DNA of 64,000 nt from Chondrus crispus (lineage: Eukaryota > Rhodophyta > Florideophyceae > Gigartinales > Gigartinaceae): NCBI RefSeq assembly GCF_000350225.1, contig NW_005178634.1, positions 292,470 through 356,469 on the forward strand, read 5' to 3'. Below the pieces are notes generated by a model that worked only from the letters and a program-made list of their open reading frames with translations, was not told where the DNA came from and searched no databases. How positions within the stretch are numbered: the first letter of the stretch is position 1; each line of letters begins with the position of its first letter. Positions 53,259-63,289 of this stretch are shown here, one piece after another. The position numbers were made by a program, and so were the translations under genes.

Positions 53259-54984
53259 TTGCAACCCACTCCCCAAATTAATCCTTCCCCTCGTCGCTAC
53301 CCCTCCCACGACGAACTACACGACAAGTCCATACGTGAGCATCCCCTCTTGTTCGCGGCTGTTACTTGGTTCTGCGATCTTGGCGTTCGCGACTCCATGA
53401 ATATCGTAAATAAATTTCCCGACGGCGCTGGTATATTACCCGGTCACCTCCCCCTCGTGGCCATCCACTCCTACGATTGGCGAGCCCGCATCGCGGTTCC
53501 TCCTTCTATTTTGGGCAGCTCCTCCCCTCACGGCCGTCATTCACTCTCTGCGCGGTTTCTGTGCGCTGTCTGCGATCGCCTCGAATTACCACTGACCGAC
53601 GGTCTCATACCTGCCAGTTATTTTTGTGACACCTGGCAGTACCGTACGGAAGGAGAGCGATCTTACTTTGACAGTATGATCAACTGGACCGCCGGGGATC
53701 CCGTAAGAGAGGCAAATCGCCTTTTGTATAACCCACGGACTGCCACCAACGAAGCCATGTTCTGGACGGGAGCCATCATTCCGGAAAATTTCCGTCATCT
53801 CAAACGTAGGAACCTTCCCTTTTTCCAACATACTGTACGTGCAGAGCGTCGTCTCCGTTCGGGCACCGGCTACTTCGTAGCATACCACATGCTAGAGGCG
53901 CGAGAAATTGCGCGAGACCATTACACAAATCGTTTTCAAAAAATCCCTTCCTCGTGGGGACAGTTTGAAGTGTGTCAGGGTTTTTGGGCGGAGCTTAGTA
54001 CTGTGCTCACTTATTACGGGAGGTATCTTTGCGATCCGCGGCACGGGCTTTGGGTCGTATTCCTCACGGAATGGAGTGTCAAAGTGGCAGCGACATTACT
54101 CTAGGAAGCCTATGACTTTGGCGTCTTCGGTTTCTGCCTCCCAAACTCATCGAACTCATGGGATTGCTCAATTTCACAGTCCCTCTCGGCGGTGCGGATG
54201 TTGATAGCGAAGTCCATTCGCTGCTCGACAAAATAGAGAGCGTGACCTGGGCGCGATTCCGCGTCAAAATTCTTCGCGCTCCTTCACGCACCAACGCCCA
54301 TCATTCTCCCCTGGACGGACTCACTGTGCAGCGGGCGACTTTGCCAGGTTCAAGCCGTGGTCAGGGTCCCTGTGTTAAGCAGCGGAGGCTCAACGGAGCC
54401 GCCGATTTGATATTCAAATTCCCCTCCCCGTCACCGAACTGTTTATACCCACAGACCCCCGAGTCTCTAACATCTGCACAAGGCCATCACCACCTTCGTC
54501 TCCGCGTCCTCGCGTCACTCTCGCCACGCCTCCTGTACCACCACTGGCTCCCTCGACCTCCATTGTCCAGCCGGTCTTACCAGCTGTGCCGTTAATCCAC
54601 TTGAGGTCCCAGCTTGTGCATCCTCCGCCATCTCTCCCTGCACGCGCTCTCACCCCAGCGTCCTCGTTGGAGGTCAGATCTCCAAGGCCAGAGGCCACTG
54701 ACAGCCTGTCTGTCCGTGAAATTCCCAAAAGCGGAGGGGAAACGGCCCCTCTTCCCCTCTCTCCGAAACGTGACCTCAAACCAGCGTCGCGTGAAGCGAC
54801 TTCTCCTTCACCCAAAATTCCCAAAAAACGTTAGCCTACTTCGGAGATGTACGCTTCTCTCCTGCGAGCTCATGGCGTGGCAACGGCAGCCATTAAAGAG
54901 GCTTCGTTGGAGGACCTCAGGGTCCTCGCTCGGATCATCACTTCTCTCCCGGAAGGGAAATCCTTCCGTGAACCGCCTCAGTAA
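53259..54984 (+). pseudogene. G/H second aORF, diverged, N-terminus missing
   Basis: Open 53259-54104 (281 codons) from the RRYPSHDELHDKS block to VKVAATLL, where TAG interrupts. It continues in other frames through EAYD, the VPLGGAD segment (near 54180), a Pro/Ser-rich linker with LSVRE near 54710, and the tail near LRAHGVATAAI and SLPEGKS (ends 54984). Roughly 60% identical to B-C over the conserved half (by eye). The differences fall between conserved blocks, as in a constrained protein. The first about 75 residues are lost. Confidence 0.82.
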
Positions 54985-55024
54985 ACTACCCTCACGCTTC
55001 AGCTCATGACATAGTACCTCTTCG

Positions 55025-55052
55025 GGGTGACGCTTTGTTAGCGACGTCACCC
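55025..55052 (+). terminator. Hairpin after second G/H aORF
   Basis: GGGTGACG (55025-55032) pairs with CGTCACCC (55045-55052). It corresponds to the hairpins after the B-C and F-E aORFs. Confidence 0.55.
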
Positions 55053-56030
55053 TCATCCCTTGCGAGCATTAAAGAGATCTCCTTCCCTACTCATTTGTTC
55101 CTTAAATCAATCCTCTTTTCCTCCCCTTTTTTATGCGCCCCGTCGCCGCGGTCGCATCTCATCCTCTGTCATCCTCCTCTGCCCCTTTCCCTCGTTACCG
55201 CTTCCTACTCACTCTTTTTGTGTGCTTCCCCTGTTACCTTCTCTTTTCCGTTTCTTACGGTCCCCTCTGCTACAGCACGTGCATCCCTGTTACCTTCATC
55301 CTGCACCCCTTATCCACAATTTCGTTCTCTCTTTTTCTTTTGGTCCCTCCGCCAGAGGTCGACAAATCAACACTGTTGAAAAGGTCCACCGGTTCGTCCA
55401 CCATCATTCCAGAGCTCTGCTCTCTCCCCTAAATTACTAAATGCCAAGTCCGTCTCAGGCCGCTGCGCGACGAAGCATTTCAACCGACCTGGTTTCGTCC
55501 TTCATTGTCACTTCGGCTACGAACGGCTGTCTTTTAGACATCAGCTTGCGTGTGATCAGTGTGGCACAGTCGACAGTTTCAAACGTCTACGATCAGACAC
55601 AGCTGATGTAAAATTACACTCAGTCTCGCTGTCAGATTTTACGTCACCCACGTCAGCCATACGCACTTCTCAAAGAAAGAGTAGTGAAATCCATCGTTCG
55701 TGACGCGATCCATTTGACTCACTTCCCTTCGGATGAGGACTGGTACGTTCTTCGTACCAATGCAGTACGTTACGATGATTCTTCTTGACCGACGAAGTTC
55801 TCCTTCTCTGCGCTGAACGGTCTAGGTTCACCCTCGACGAGCGCCGCTCGGCACAGTAGCAAGTGGCTCGCCTCGGGCGTTGTCAATCTGGCGAGGGGGT
55901 TCGTTCGGGAAGACCCATAACATTGGTGAGTGTTACATCATTGATTTCTCGAACGTTCGTGCTTCGATGCCATGCTATCGCCTAGAACGGACGGCGATTT
56001 TCGTTGTTACGAATAATTCGCACAGAGGCG
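55053..56030 (-). other. G/H post-pol distal region
   Basis: From about 55370 to 56030 it matches F-E 36022-36600 in reverse. Relative to F-E about 750 bp (36600-37345) are absent, with the join near 55360. The shared CGCCCCGTCGCCGCGGTCGC tract lies near 55136. No gene recognised. Confidence 0.5.
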
Positions 56031-56279
56031 TCATTTTGCGTCGTACCAAAACATCCCAGCTTTCAAAGCAGGGACACCAAATTGGTGCGGTTTGATCCGG
56101 CTGACGAGAAAATATCCCTCAGACCATCGCGTCTCTTCTCTATTTTGTCTTGACGACCGACGCGCCGTGTTTCCCGAAAACGCGTCGATCCTCATGAAAG
56201 GTAGACGAAATCTCTTGGCGTAACGATCTTGTGCGACGAGAAGCAAAAAAACAACTCGCTCTCCTTCTCGGTGTGACAC
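56031..56279 (-). pseudogene. G/H post-pol ORF c remnant
   Basis: 82 codons; the last 43 (RRSSRQNREETRWSEGYF onward, KPHQFGVPALKAGMF) match F-E ORF c with the same stop position. The N-terminal half instead comes from the ORF b region, so an internal deletion has joined b to c. Confidence 0.55.
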
Positions 56280-56530
56280 ATTGCATGGTTACTTGATGGC
56301 GACCGTCGAGTCGCCGTTCTGACTTGGTCTTGAGACGTCGATGGATTGAAGTCGCAAATCTTGTTCGCCGTCATTCGCGACGAGAGGTTCGCGTTCTGTA
56401 CGACACAAAACAAAAACAAAAATAACTACACGAACGAAAACAAAAACGTGGGGAAGGTAGGGAGTTATAGTGGCAAGCCAGTAAGTAGATCGCTCGTAGT
56501 CCAGAAAAATTGTGCGCGACAAAACTCCTT
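56192..56530 (-). pseudogene. G/H post-pol ORF b remnant with T-rich leader
   Basis: On minus, the block TACTTACTGGCTTGCC and the T-rich tract (56500-56410) encode a hydrophobic run broken by TAG. The frame after it (to 56192) shows SPSSNHAMCHTEKESELF, matching F-E ORF b SPSSNYAVCHTEKKNELF in the same frame. It is a decayed copy. Confidence 0.55.
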
Positions 56531-56788
56531 CCCGGTTGATCATTCTAACACATTAATGTCCCCCTTGATGATGAAGTCAATAGTGGAATGGTACGCGTAA
56601 TAAAACAGGCTGGCAGCACTGTGATGCCGTCGGCCAGGGTCTTGTGCATTCTTCGATTCTTTCGGAAGAAGGACGGACGTCCTCAGTCTTTGGACGTGGT
56701 CGTGCAATTGCACGTGGAGTCGGCGAGTCAGGGCGGTCATGGTCCATGTGGAATCATATTGTCGCTCGTCGAGCGGACTGTAGGCGTT

Positions 56789-57004
56789 TCAAATGAACTG
56801 GGCAAGTGCCCTTAGTTGCGATCGGTCACGGCTTCGCCGGTGGCAAGTCTTGAGCGTGTGTGCGATCGGCTGTGAAAATTGCCAACAACATTTCGTACAA
56901 GTGCGCGCAATGTCCTGAACTATAGTTAAATTTTCGAAGACCGGCTGGAACTCAGTCGGCAACTTGTACTGATCAGTTGGCAGCTTACCAGCAGCGAACC
57001 CCAA
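56789..57004 (-). CDS. G/H post-pol ORF a (up to 71 aa)
   Basis: Same-frame partner of F-E 34282-34506, sharing AAGKL, ARTCTK-CWQ, HRRS-DRS and RALA-F. No ATG; the frame opens after an in-frame TAA following the conserved ATTTAATCGAAAGA box. Confidence 0.45.
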   Translation of the reverse strand: MGFAAGKLPTDQYKLPTEFQPVFENLTIVQDIARTCTKCCWQFSQPIAHTLKTCHRRSRDRSQLRALAQFI

Positions 57005-57299
57005 TTTCTTTCGATTAAATTAAGTCTCACGGGTGCGGATCGCTGATTCAAACGTCATTCCTTCTGTGTCCGTCGGTGACGTGTGGGGGTGCTCCTGTAG
57101 ACTCCGTGCCTCCTCAGGGAATCGCCTATCTCTCTAACTCCTTGGAAACGTGTGGCGTATCCGCTCTTTCCTCTGATGGGACTCCGCCATTTGCTTGTTT
57201 GGTACGCCTCACTCTGACTTTCCCCTTTCGCACTTCTGCCCTCTCCGTCGCCTCGGGCTTCCAAACTCTTCTTGATACGATCACACTGGTAGTGCGCGC

Positions 57300-58300
57300 G
57301 CGGCCTGCAGTGGCAGGGGCAACTTCTTCTTCCGAAAATATCTCACAACTGCACTGCGTGGTAACTGCGCAACCGGTTCCCACGTCGCGTCCTTCGTCCC
57401 ATAACCATACTACTTCACCCTGAGGATTAATTCCTCATCTTGATACCCATGGTCGATGATCTTCTCTACGACGTACTCGGCGTCCGCCTCCTCTCTATTG
57501 CGTACGGGGTTACTTACTTCTTTCCAGCACACTCCGATGTTACTAACTCTTCTGAATTAACTATCTGCTGTAGTTCTTGCTGTATCTCTGCCGACCGATT
57601 GCGACTAACTAAATTTTCCTCGACCTCTTGTGTATGCGCCCGCGCGTGAGGGTCGTCCTCACTCTCCATCGCGTCGCGTCCTTGATATGTCGCGCGTCGG
57701 CTTAGGTACTGTAGGGCCTGATGTAGACCTGATGTGCGCGCTTGTTCAATCGGACTGGGGCCAGTTCTACTCGATCTCGCGAAACGCGTTCCTCCTGATC
57801 ACCAATGGCGATGACAACTGTTTTTCTGTCTGACTGCTTGACTGCATACGGACCCGTGGCCACTTGTGCCAATTTGTGTTTAGGTTTTGTAGCCGTACCT
57901 TGCTCCTTTCGAAGGAACACGTAGGACCCTACGGGTATGTCGTACTTCGGCTTGCGAAGTCTCGCATCGAAATTTCGCTTATATCTCGCCTGTTCCTTGC
58001 GTAGGCTCCTGTCCGCGGTCTTCATCAGACTCTCCAACCATGATTGCCATTTTAGATAGTAGGTTCGTGGCGAGCTGAACTCCTCCAACTTGGGTTGCGC
58101 TTGCAGAGATAGACTTCTCGGGGCCCAAGCTAATACCAGCTCGAAGGGCGCAATGTTCGTAGTTCGATGAACTTGCGTATTATACGCGAACGTTATAGCG
58201 TCGCTGAACAGATCCCAATCTTTAGTATGTTCTCCAACGTGCTTTCGCAACTTGTAAGTCAGCGTGCGATTGAACCTCTCCACTTGTTCGTTGACCTGCG
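57300..58300 (-). pseudogene. G/H integrase C-terminal part and chromodomain
   Basis: Open 58283-57702 from the Glu of the VERFNR motif through the GPY/F-like TGPYAV. After a gap and frame change, a chromodomain (near EYVVEKIIDHGY, 57470-57330) carries a stop in place of the Trp before YGYG. It ends near 57310. Confidence 0.8.
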
Positions 58301-59921
58301 GATGTTACGTCGTCGTAAAGACGTTGCGAATTCCCAAAATCCTACAAATGTTCTGAAAGAACAGTGCCGTGAACTGCGTACCGTTGTCGGACAGCAGCTT
58401 GACCGGCGGTCCATATACGAATACCCAATGGTGTACGAACGCTTGCACTATATGCACAGCGCTAATTTTCTTGAATGGTACGATTCGTACCAATTTTGAG
58501 TATCGATCGCTGATCACGAGAATGTACCGATTTCCTCGCTTTGTGGTAATTAACTCTCCGAGAATGTCGACAGCGCCAAACTCCAGCGGAGCCTTGGGTG
58601 TGAACGACTTCATTTCCTTCGAGTTCCTTCTCAACTTCACCCTTTCTCGTGCGCATTCGGCGCAATTCTTCGCAGCTGCGTAGCAGTCTAGTGCCATTGT
58701 AGGCCCATAAAAATGTCTTCTTAACGTCTTGTGCAGTTTCCTGCCTCCAGGGTGGCCTGCCAATTTTGCGTAGTGGCTGAACCCTAGGACGCGGTCCCTT
58801 AACGATTGTGGTATCACCACTTGTACAAACTCTGCCGCAGTACGGCATAGAGTTCCTTCGAATTCCACTGCTTCCGTTGTGAACGTCCTCGCTTTTCCAG
58901 CGTTCATTTCTTCTTTAATTAGACTGCAGAAAGGGTCGACGGCTTGCTCGTGATTAAGCTCCTCCGGAGCGACAGCTTGGAAGTGATCGAGGCGATCAGA
59001 GGCGGCCTCCCCTCAAGAGCGAGGATGTAGTCCAGCCTTTCAAAATCTTCCTCATCGTCTTCTGTAGCGTCGGCCAGTTTGGCCATAAAACATGGGATTT
59101 CATCGTCGATTTCGTTGACGGTTTCTCCTTGCGTTAACAGCATTGACGAGGCATCTGCCTGGCTGCTTGCCTTTCTTTTCTTGTACGTGATTTCGAAGTC
59201 GAATTCCGAGAGGCGTAGCCTCCACCGGATTAATCTCCCACTTGGGTCTGTCTCGTTCATCAACCACCTCAACGAGGCATGGTCGGTATGCACGATAAAG
59301 TGCTCGCCATATAGATATGGTCTTGGAGTTTGGACGGCCCAAACAACCGCCAAACATCCTTCTCTGATACAGAATAATTCCACTCGGCTGCAACCAACGT
59401 TCTGAAAAAAACCCGATGGGTTTTCGTTGTGCATCCGGATACGTTTGAAGTAATGCAGCTCCGATTTGATAATCACTTGCGTCGGTATCCACCGAATATG
59501 GAACGTCCTTCTTTGGCAGCGCCAGCACCGGTGGTGCCAAGATGGCCTCCTTGAGCTTATGAAAAGCTTTCTTACACGGTTCGTCGAATATCCCCAAATG
59601 GACCGGTTGTCCGTTCTTCAATAGCTGATTGAGCGGATGCGCGATTTTCGCGTAATGTCGGACAAACAGACGGTACCCATTACAAAGCCCTAAGAAGCTT
59701 CTGAGCTGGGTATGCGTTTGAGGGTACCTCACTTGTTCCACTGCCGCGATGCGAGCGGCATCGACCTCCAACGTACCTGGCCGAACGACATGGTCCAGGT
59801 ACTTGATCTTTTCGACGAAAAATTCGCACTTGCGAAGCATGAGCTTCACTCTTGCCTTCTCCAATACTGACAGTATTTCATCCTCGTGAACCATATGTTC
59901 TTCCCAAGACTTGCTGAAAAT
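58301..59921 (-). pseudogene. G/H integrase core, RNase H and RT end
   Basis: ORF 58907-58305 has the HHCC finger (NCAECAR), AVDILGEL and LLSDNGTQF, reading without the A5 frameshift of B-C and F-E. RNase H pieces lie at 59476-58919 and within 60113-59100 (DTDASDYQIG, HTDHASLRWL), with frame breaks near 59380-59410. The RT thumb (FSKSWEEHMVH, SFLGLCNGYR) reaches 59921 where the solo LTR interrupts. Confidence 0.8.
59917..59921. repeat. Target-site duplication of solo LTR Y2, left copy (AAAAT)
   Basis: AAAAT before 59922 is repeated at 60533-60537. The RT reading resumes across it. Confidence 0.93.
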
Positions 59922-60532
59922 TGTAGCATATCCCCCTCCCCGTCTTAGATTTAGATTAGATTTGTAACTGTAGAGTCCGAGCTCTACAGTACCTCTGGGC
60001 TCGCGCGCAGACGTGTACCCCACATGTACGGGGGCGCGCACACACACGTGTACGGCACGTGTGCTGCCAGCCCCGACGGCTGACAGCGCTACAGTGCAGG
60101 CCGACCTGCACAACTGTAATGGTATGATAGACTACAATGTACATTAAATATGAGCGGACCGCCAGCAGTGGAGGACCACAAGCACGGACTTGTCAAGGAT
60201 CCTCCACCTTGGTCCGCCCGCTTACTCTCAGGTACTTCCGTCCGTTTTACCTAATAGTAACACCGCGCGCGGGTTGAGGACGCGCGCAGCACGCCCACAA
60301 GCCGCCTCCGCCTCCGCCCGTCGGTACTGGATCGTCACCCAGTACCGCTCCGGGGCGTCGAGACGTAGAACCGCTCGCGCGTGCGCGCGTCCTTTCCGAT
60401 CCTGCTCTACCACCCCTACCTCGAGCCGGTGTTCGGTACCATGGGTGGGCCCTGCTTCTATCTTCCCGCCGATCGGGGTCTTTCCGAACTGTCAGTACTC
60501 ACCCCCTCGTCGTTCGGGGTGATTATACTACA
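59922..60532 (+). repeat. LTR Y2: solo LTR of the X family
   Basis: 611 bp from TGTAGCATATCCCC to GGGGTGATTATACTACA with a perfect AAAAT duplication, inside the RT of G/H. No internal element sequence is left, so it arose by LTR-LTR recombination. It keeps the three hairpins of Y1 (59970-59987, 60068-60082, 60094-60111), with paired base changes. It shows the X family was active after G/H inserted. Confidence 0.93.
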
Positions 60533-60797
60533 AAAATGATGATATCATCCAAATACACCAGACACGACTTCCATCGGAACGGAGAGAGCAGTATATCCAT
60601 GGCTCTCTGGAACGTCGCTGGCGCGTTGGTAAGCCCGAAGGGCATTCTTGAGAACCGGCACAAACCTGGGTGGCATGAAAAAGCGGTCTTGTCGCGATCG
60701 CATTCTGGGATAGGCATATGCCAATATCCGGAAATTACGTCCAGCGCGGAAAAGACCTGGGTGTCTCTCAACGAATCGAAACATTCATTCATCCTTG
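60533..60797 (-). pseudogene. G/H RT fragment upstream of solo LTR
   Basis: On minus: PRMNECFDSLRD, FSALDVISGYWHM, PFGLTNAPATF and VYLDDIIIF, i.e. an RT with YLDD retained. It ends at the truncation near 60797. Confidence 0.85.
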
Positions 60798-61818
60798 GTA
60801 ACCCTAGCAACCCTACTGTAGGCGTTCGTAGGCTACTCGTAGGGCGATCGGAGGACTAGGGGTGCAATCGTAGTATTTACGTAGTGTATATGTAGCATTA
60901 GGTACAGCAGGGCGAAACTCTCGGTCAACCGTGCAGTGCTGTCGTATCACAGGCGGAGTGCCACCGCAGTAGCATCACACCGCCGTAGTTCGTGCGGAGT
61001 GCCATCGGAGTGGCATTCCCTCATCTCTTCATAGCTCGTCGGAATTCGCAAGTCGGGTGCCGTTATGCACAATTTTCAAGAGTCCCACCCGCCGGTCGAC
61101 TCCGATCCGAAGAGTGCCGTCAGCTGGATGGCCGTCAGTTAATATTACTTCGCGTGCGACAAGACCGAGGTCGCGGGCCGGTTTCTGCCCAAGGTTACCA
61201 CGCTGGACGCAGGCTTGGCTCCCGCGTTCGTCGCCGTGAAACACGCGTTCGACCTCGGCCTCGATGTTTGACTAAGCCGCGACGCACCAGCGTGCGCCGC
61301 ATGCTCGCGATCCTCGTCGTCGGCGGCCTGCTCTACTCCAGCGTCCTTTCCCCCCGCGGCACTAGAACGGCAACATAACGTTACTCCCATGACTGTTAAG
61401 AAACATTCCTGTTTCCTCTACTTCCATATACGGGAGCGCTCACTTCGCTCACATCAGACAGGTGTGATAGCAACTGGCGTCGTCGTATAAATGAACATTT
61501 TCATGCTTAGCACTGACATGGTAAACTGTACTGAACCCTTTATGGAGTGCGGGTGGGTGGTTCGCACTGTTTCAAATTGCAAGTACAACATCGGTGCGCA
61601 CATGTGGGAAATAACATGCGTATCTGTACGGCACGAGTGAACACTCTAAGTTGGAAGAGACTATTACGCTGTGCTTATAGATAAGGTACTTACTGGTATG
61701 GATGGTAATGCGGGCGCTGTCATGCACATCACATTCGATAAGCGGAGCCTTCGTTGATACAAACTCCAAGGGGCGGCTCGGACCATTCAGGAGGAAGGTC
61801 TAACTTCGGGTTGCTGCG
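60798..61818. other. Unassigned sequence right of the elements
   Basis: No confident gene. Short overlapping ORFs occur on both strands at 60992-61390; one plus-strand reading near 61070-61265 (with FLPKVTTLDAGLAPAF) looks protein-like but has an in-frame stop. From 61390 to 61818 nothing is recognised. Confidence 0.4.
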
Positions 61819-62889
61819 GTGGTAAATTTGGACTTTTTGTATGTCATATTCGGCTCCGAATGTGCATATTTCACTCCTTCCCCTGCTAAACCGATATATC
61901 GCCGTGCTCCTGAACCACTTCGGACAACGAAACCAATCTTTATCCCCCACATCCAGATGAAAAGTCCTAACGGCTCCACTAAACAGGAGCGCTCGAACAA
62001 AATGGGATCAAACGGCGGTAGTTTTATCACATCATTCGAATCTACGCGATGCGCATACGGGACAACAGGCGAGCTACTTAATTGCACCGAAAGGACAGAA
62101 GACAGTCTTCACGTCAACAGTCTCTGCAAATCTCATTTCAGGTGCCTCAACAGTAAAAACATATGTGGTACCTCAAAATCTTCTTCCACAGAAAAGTTCA
62201 AGAATGCCGGGGGAGGTCGCGCAAAAGCCGTGCTGGCCGTCATGTTTGCCCGCTTCAGACTGCGACCGGCAAGCCTGGTAGCACTTTCCGTGCTTTCTCG
62301 ACCCAGCTATGCGATAGCGGAAGGTAGTTCATCTGATGGTCCTTCCCCGCCACTGTCGCACATACGTCGCGAACGCGCCGCAAGAGTGCTCACCATTGCC
62401 GCTGCAGTCGAGCCACATGAGACTGCCACGGCGTTGCGGTTGGCCAGGGATACCATTCGTGAGGAGCATTTCACCTCGTTCACCCCGCGTGAGCAAACCT
62501 TCTTGCGACACACTCTCAAGGATGGCGTCGCAAGGGGTCGCTTGAGCCGCTGGTGGGGCCGTGGCCAGTTATGCCATTTTAAAAATTGTGCTCCTTGTCA
62601 TTCCCTTGGTTCCGTCCGAGCTGGTCTCGCGTGCAGCCATGTAAGCCGTCTCGTTCGGGGCTGCCGTTGTCGAACTTGCCGCTTTCCGAGTTCTTTGACG
62701 AAGAAGTGCACGTTCGATGAACGCAGGGGTTTCAAAATTTGTACAACAATTACGCTCAAACGCGGCATGTCCCAAAGGCACCACATGCCGATGACATTAA
62801 TAAGCTTAAGACAAACAACGAGGCGCATTGATAGAATTACAAAGCGACGAGACCGCGTGAGTCAAGCAAGTTTACAAGAGTACAAATAA
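61819..62889 (+). CDS. Hypothetical host ORF (up to 356 aa)
   Basis: Long open frame outside the elements. The most protein-like part is about residues 140-245: an Arg-rich, hydrophobic stretch (MFARFRLRPASLVALSVLS) that could be an organelle-targeting start, then an Ala-rich helical segment (HETATALRLARDTIREEH). The ends look less coding-like, and the true gene may start at the internal Met near 62242 or be spliced. No family recognised. Confidence 0.35.
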   Translation: MVNLDFLYVIFGSECAYFTPSPAKPIYRRAPEPLRTTKPIFIPHIQMKSPNGSTKQERSNKMGSNGGSFITSFESTRCAYGTTGELLNCTERTEDSLHVNSLCKSHFRCLNSKNICGTSKSSSTEKFKNAGGGRAKAVLAVMFARFRLRPASLVALSVLSRPSYAIAEGSSSDGPSPPLSHIRRERAARVLTIAAAVEPHETATALRLARDTIREEHFTSFTPREQTFLRHTLKDGVARGRLSRWWGRGQLCHFKNCAPCHSLGSVRAGLACSHVSRLVRGCRCRTCRFPSSLTKKCTFDERRGFKICTTITLKRGMSQRHHMPMTLISLRQTTRRIDRITKRRDRVSQASLQEYK

Positions 62890-63289
62890 AGCGCGCAGTG
62901 CTCCTCGTCGAAAACGCCGGGTTCGTATTAAGCCCCGAGATCCCGCTCGCTGCGGGATTCGAGTACGGGTCCGAAATGGAATTCACCCCCCGGCCGTACA
63001 TCCCCCTGGCATCCGCACCGCCATCCCTTCCAGTCAGAGGCCCCTTCCCAGCAGGATTCACCTTGGCGCGAGAGTGCAGCTCGGTCCTAAGCGACTTGAC
63101 CTTTGGGGCAATAGTGCGAAAGCGCAAATACTCCTTGGACGCGTCGGTCAAGTCGGCATGTCGAAAGCCCGCGCCACTCGCGCGATTGCTCTTGAGCTGT
63201 ACACGGTTGCACGTATCATACGTGGCAATACGCGACACGTGGCGGGCGAATGATCTCAACCGCACTGCACTGCGGTCCGTTGATCCGTC
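62890..63289. other. Region between hypothetical ORF and RRP41-like gene
   Basis: Open on both strands (plus 62898-63755, minus 63265-62837), with no way to choose. No recognised family. Possibly 3' flank of the RRP41-like gene. Confidence 0.35.

Larger units (their letters stand above)
50825..60797 (-). mobile_element. Element G/H: truncated composite Ty3/Gypsy relative
   Basis: Minus-strand remnant with the 3' LTR G (50825-51843), two aORF remnants, post-pol modules, integrase, RNase H and part of RT. It ends abruptly near 60797 in the RT at PRMNECF; protease, gag and the 5' LTR are missing. The presence of two aORF pieces, one next to LTR G and a more diverged one at 53259, and the lack of a second LTR between them suggest fusion of two related elements by deletion or recombination. 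The post-pol part matches F-E. Many stops mark it as old. Confidence 0.8.

Noticed and set aside
61029..61390. Overlapping ORFs on both strands as host genes
   Set aside because: None has a recognisable family, a clear start or an advantage over the opposite strand; the protein-like plus reading has an in-frame stop.
62890..62960. tRNA gene suggested by GGGTTCG
   Set aside because: No matching acceptor, D or anticodon stems could be found around it.
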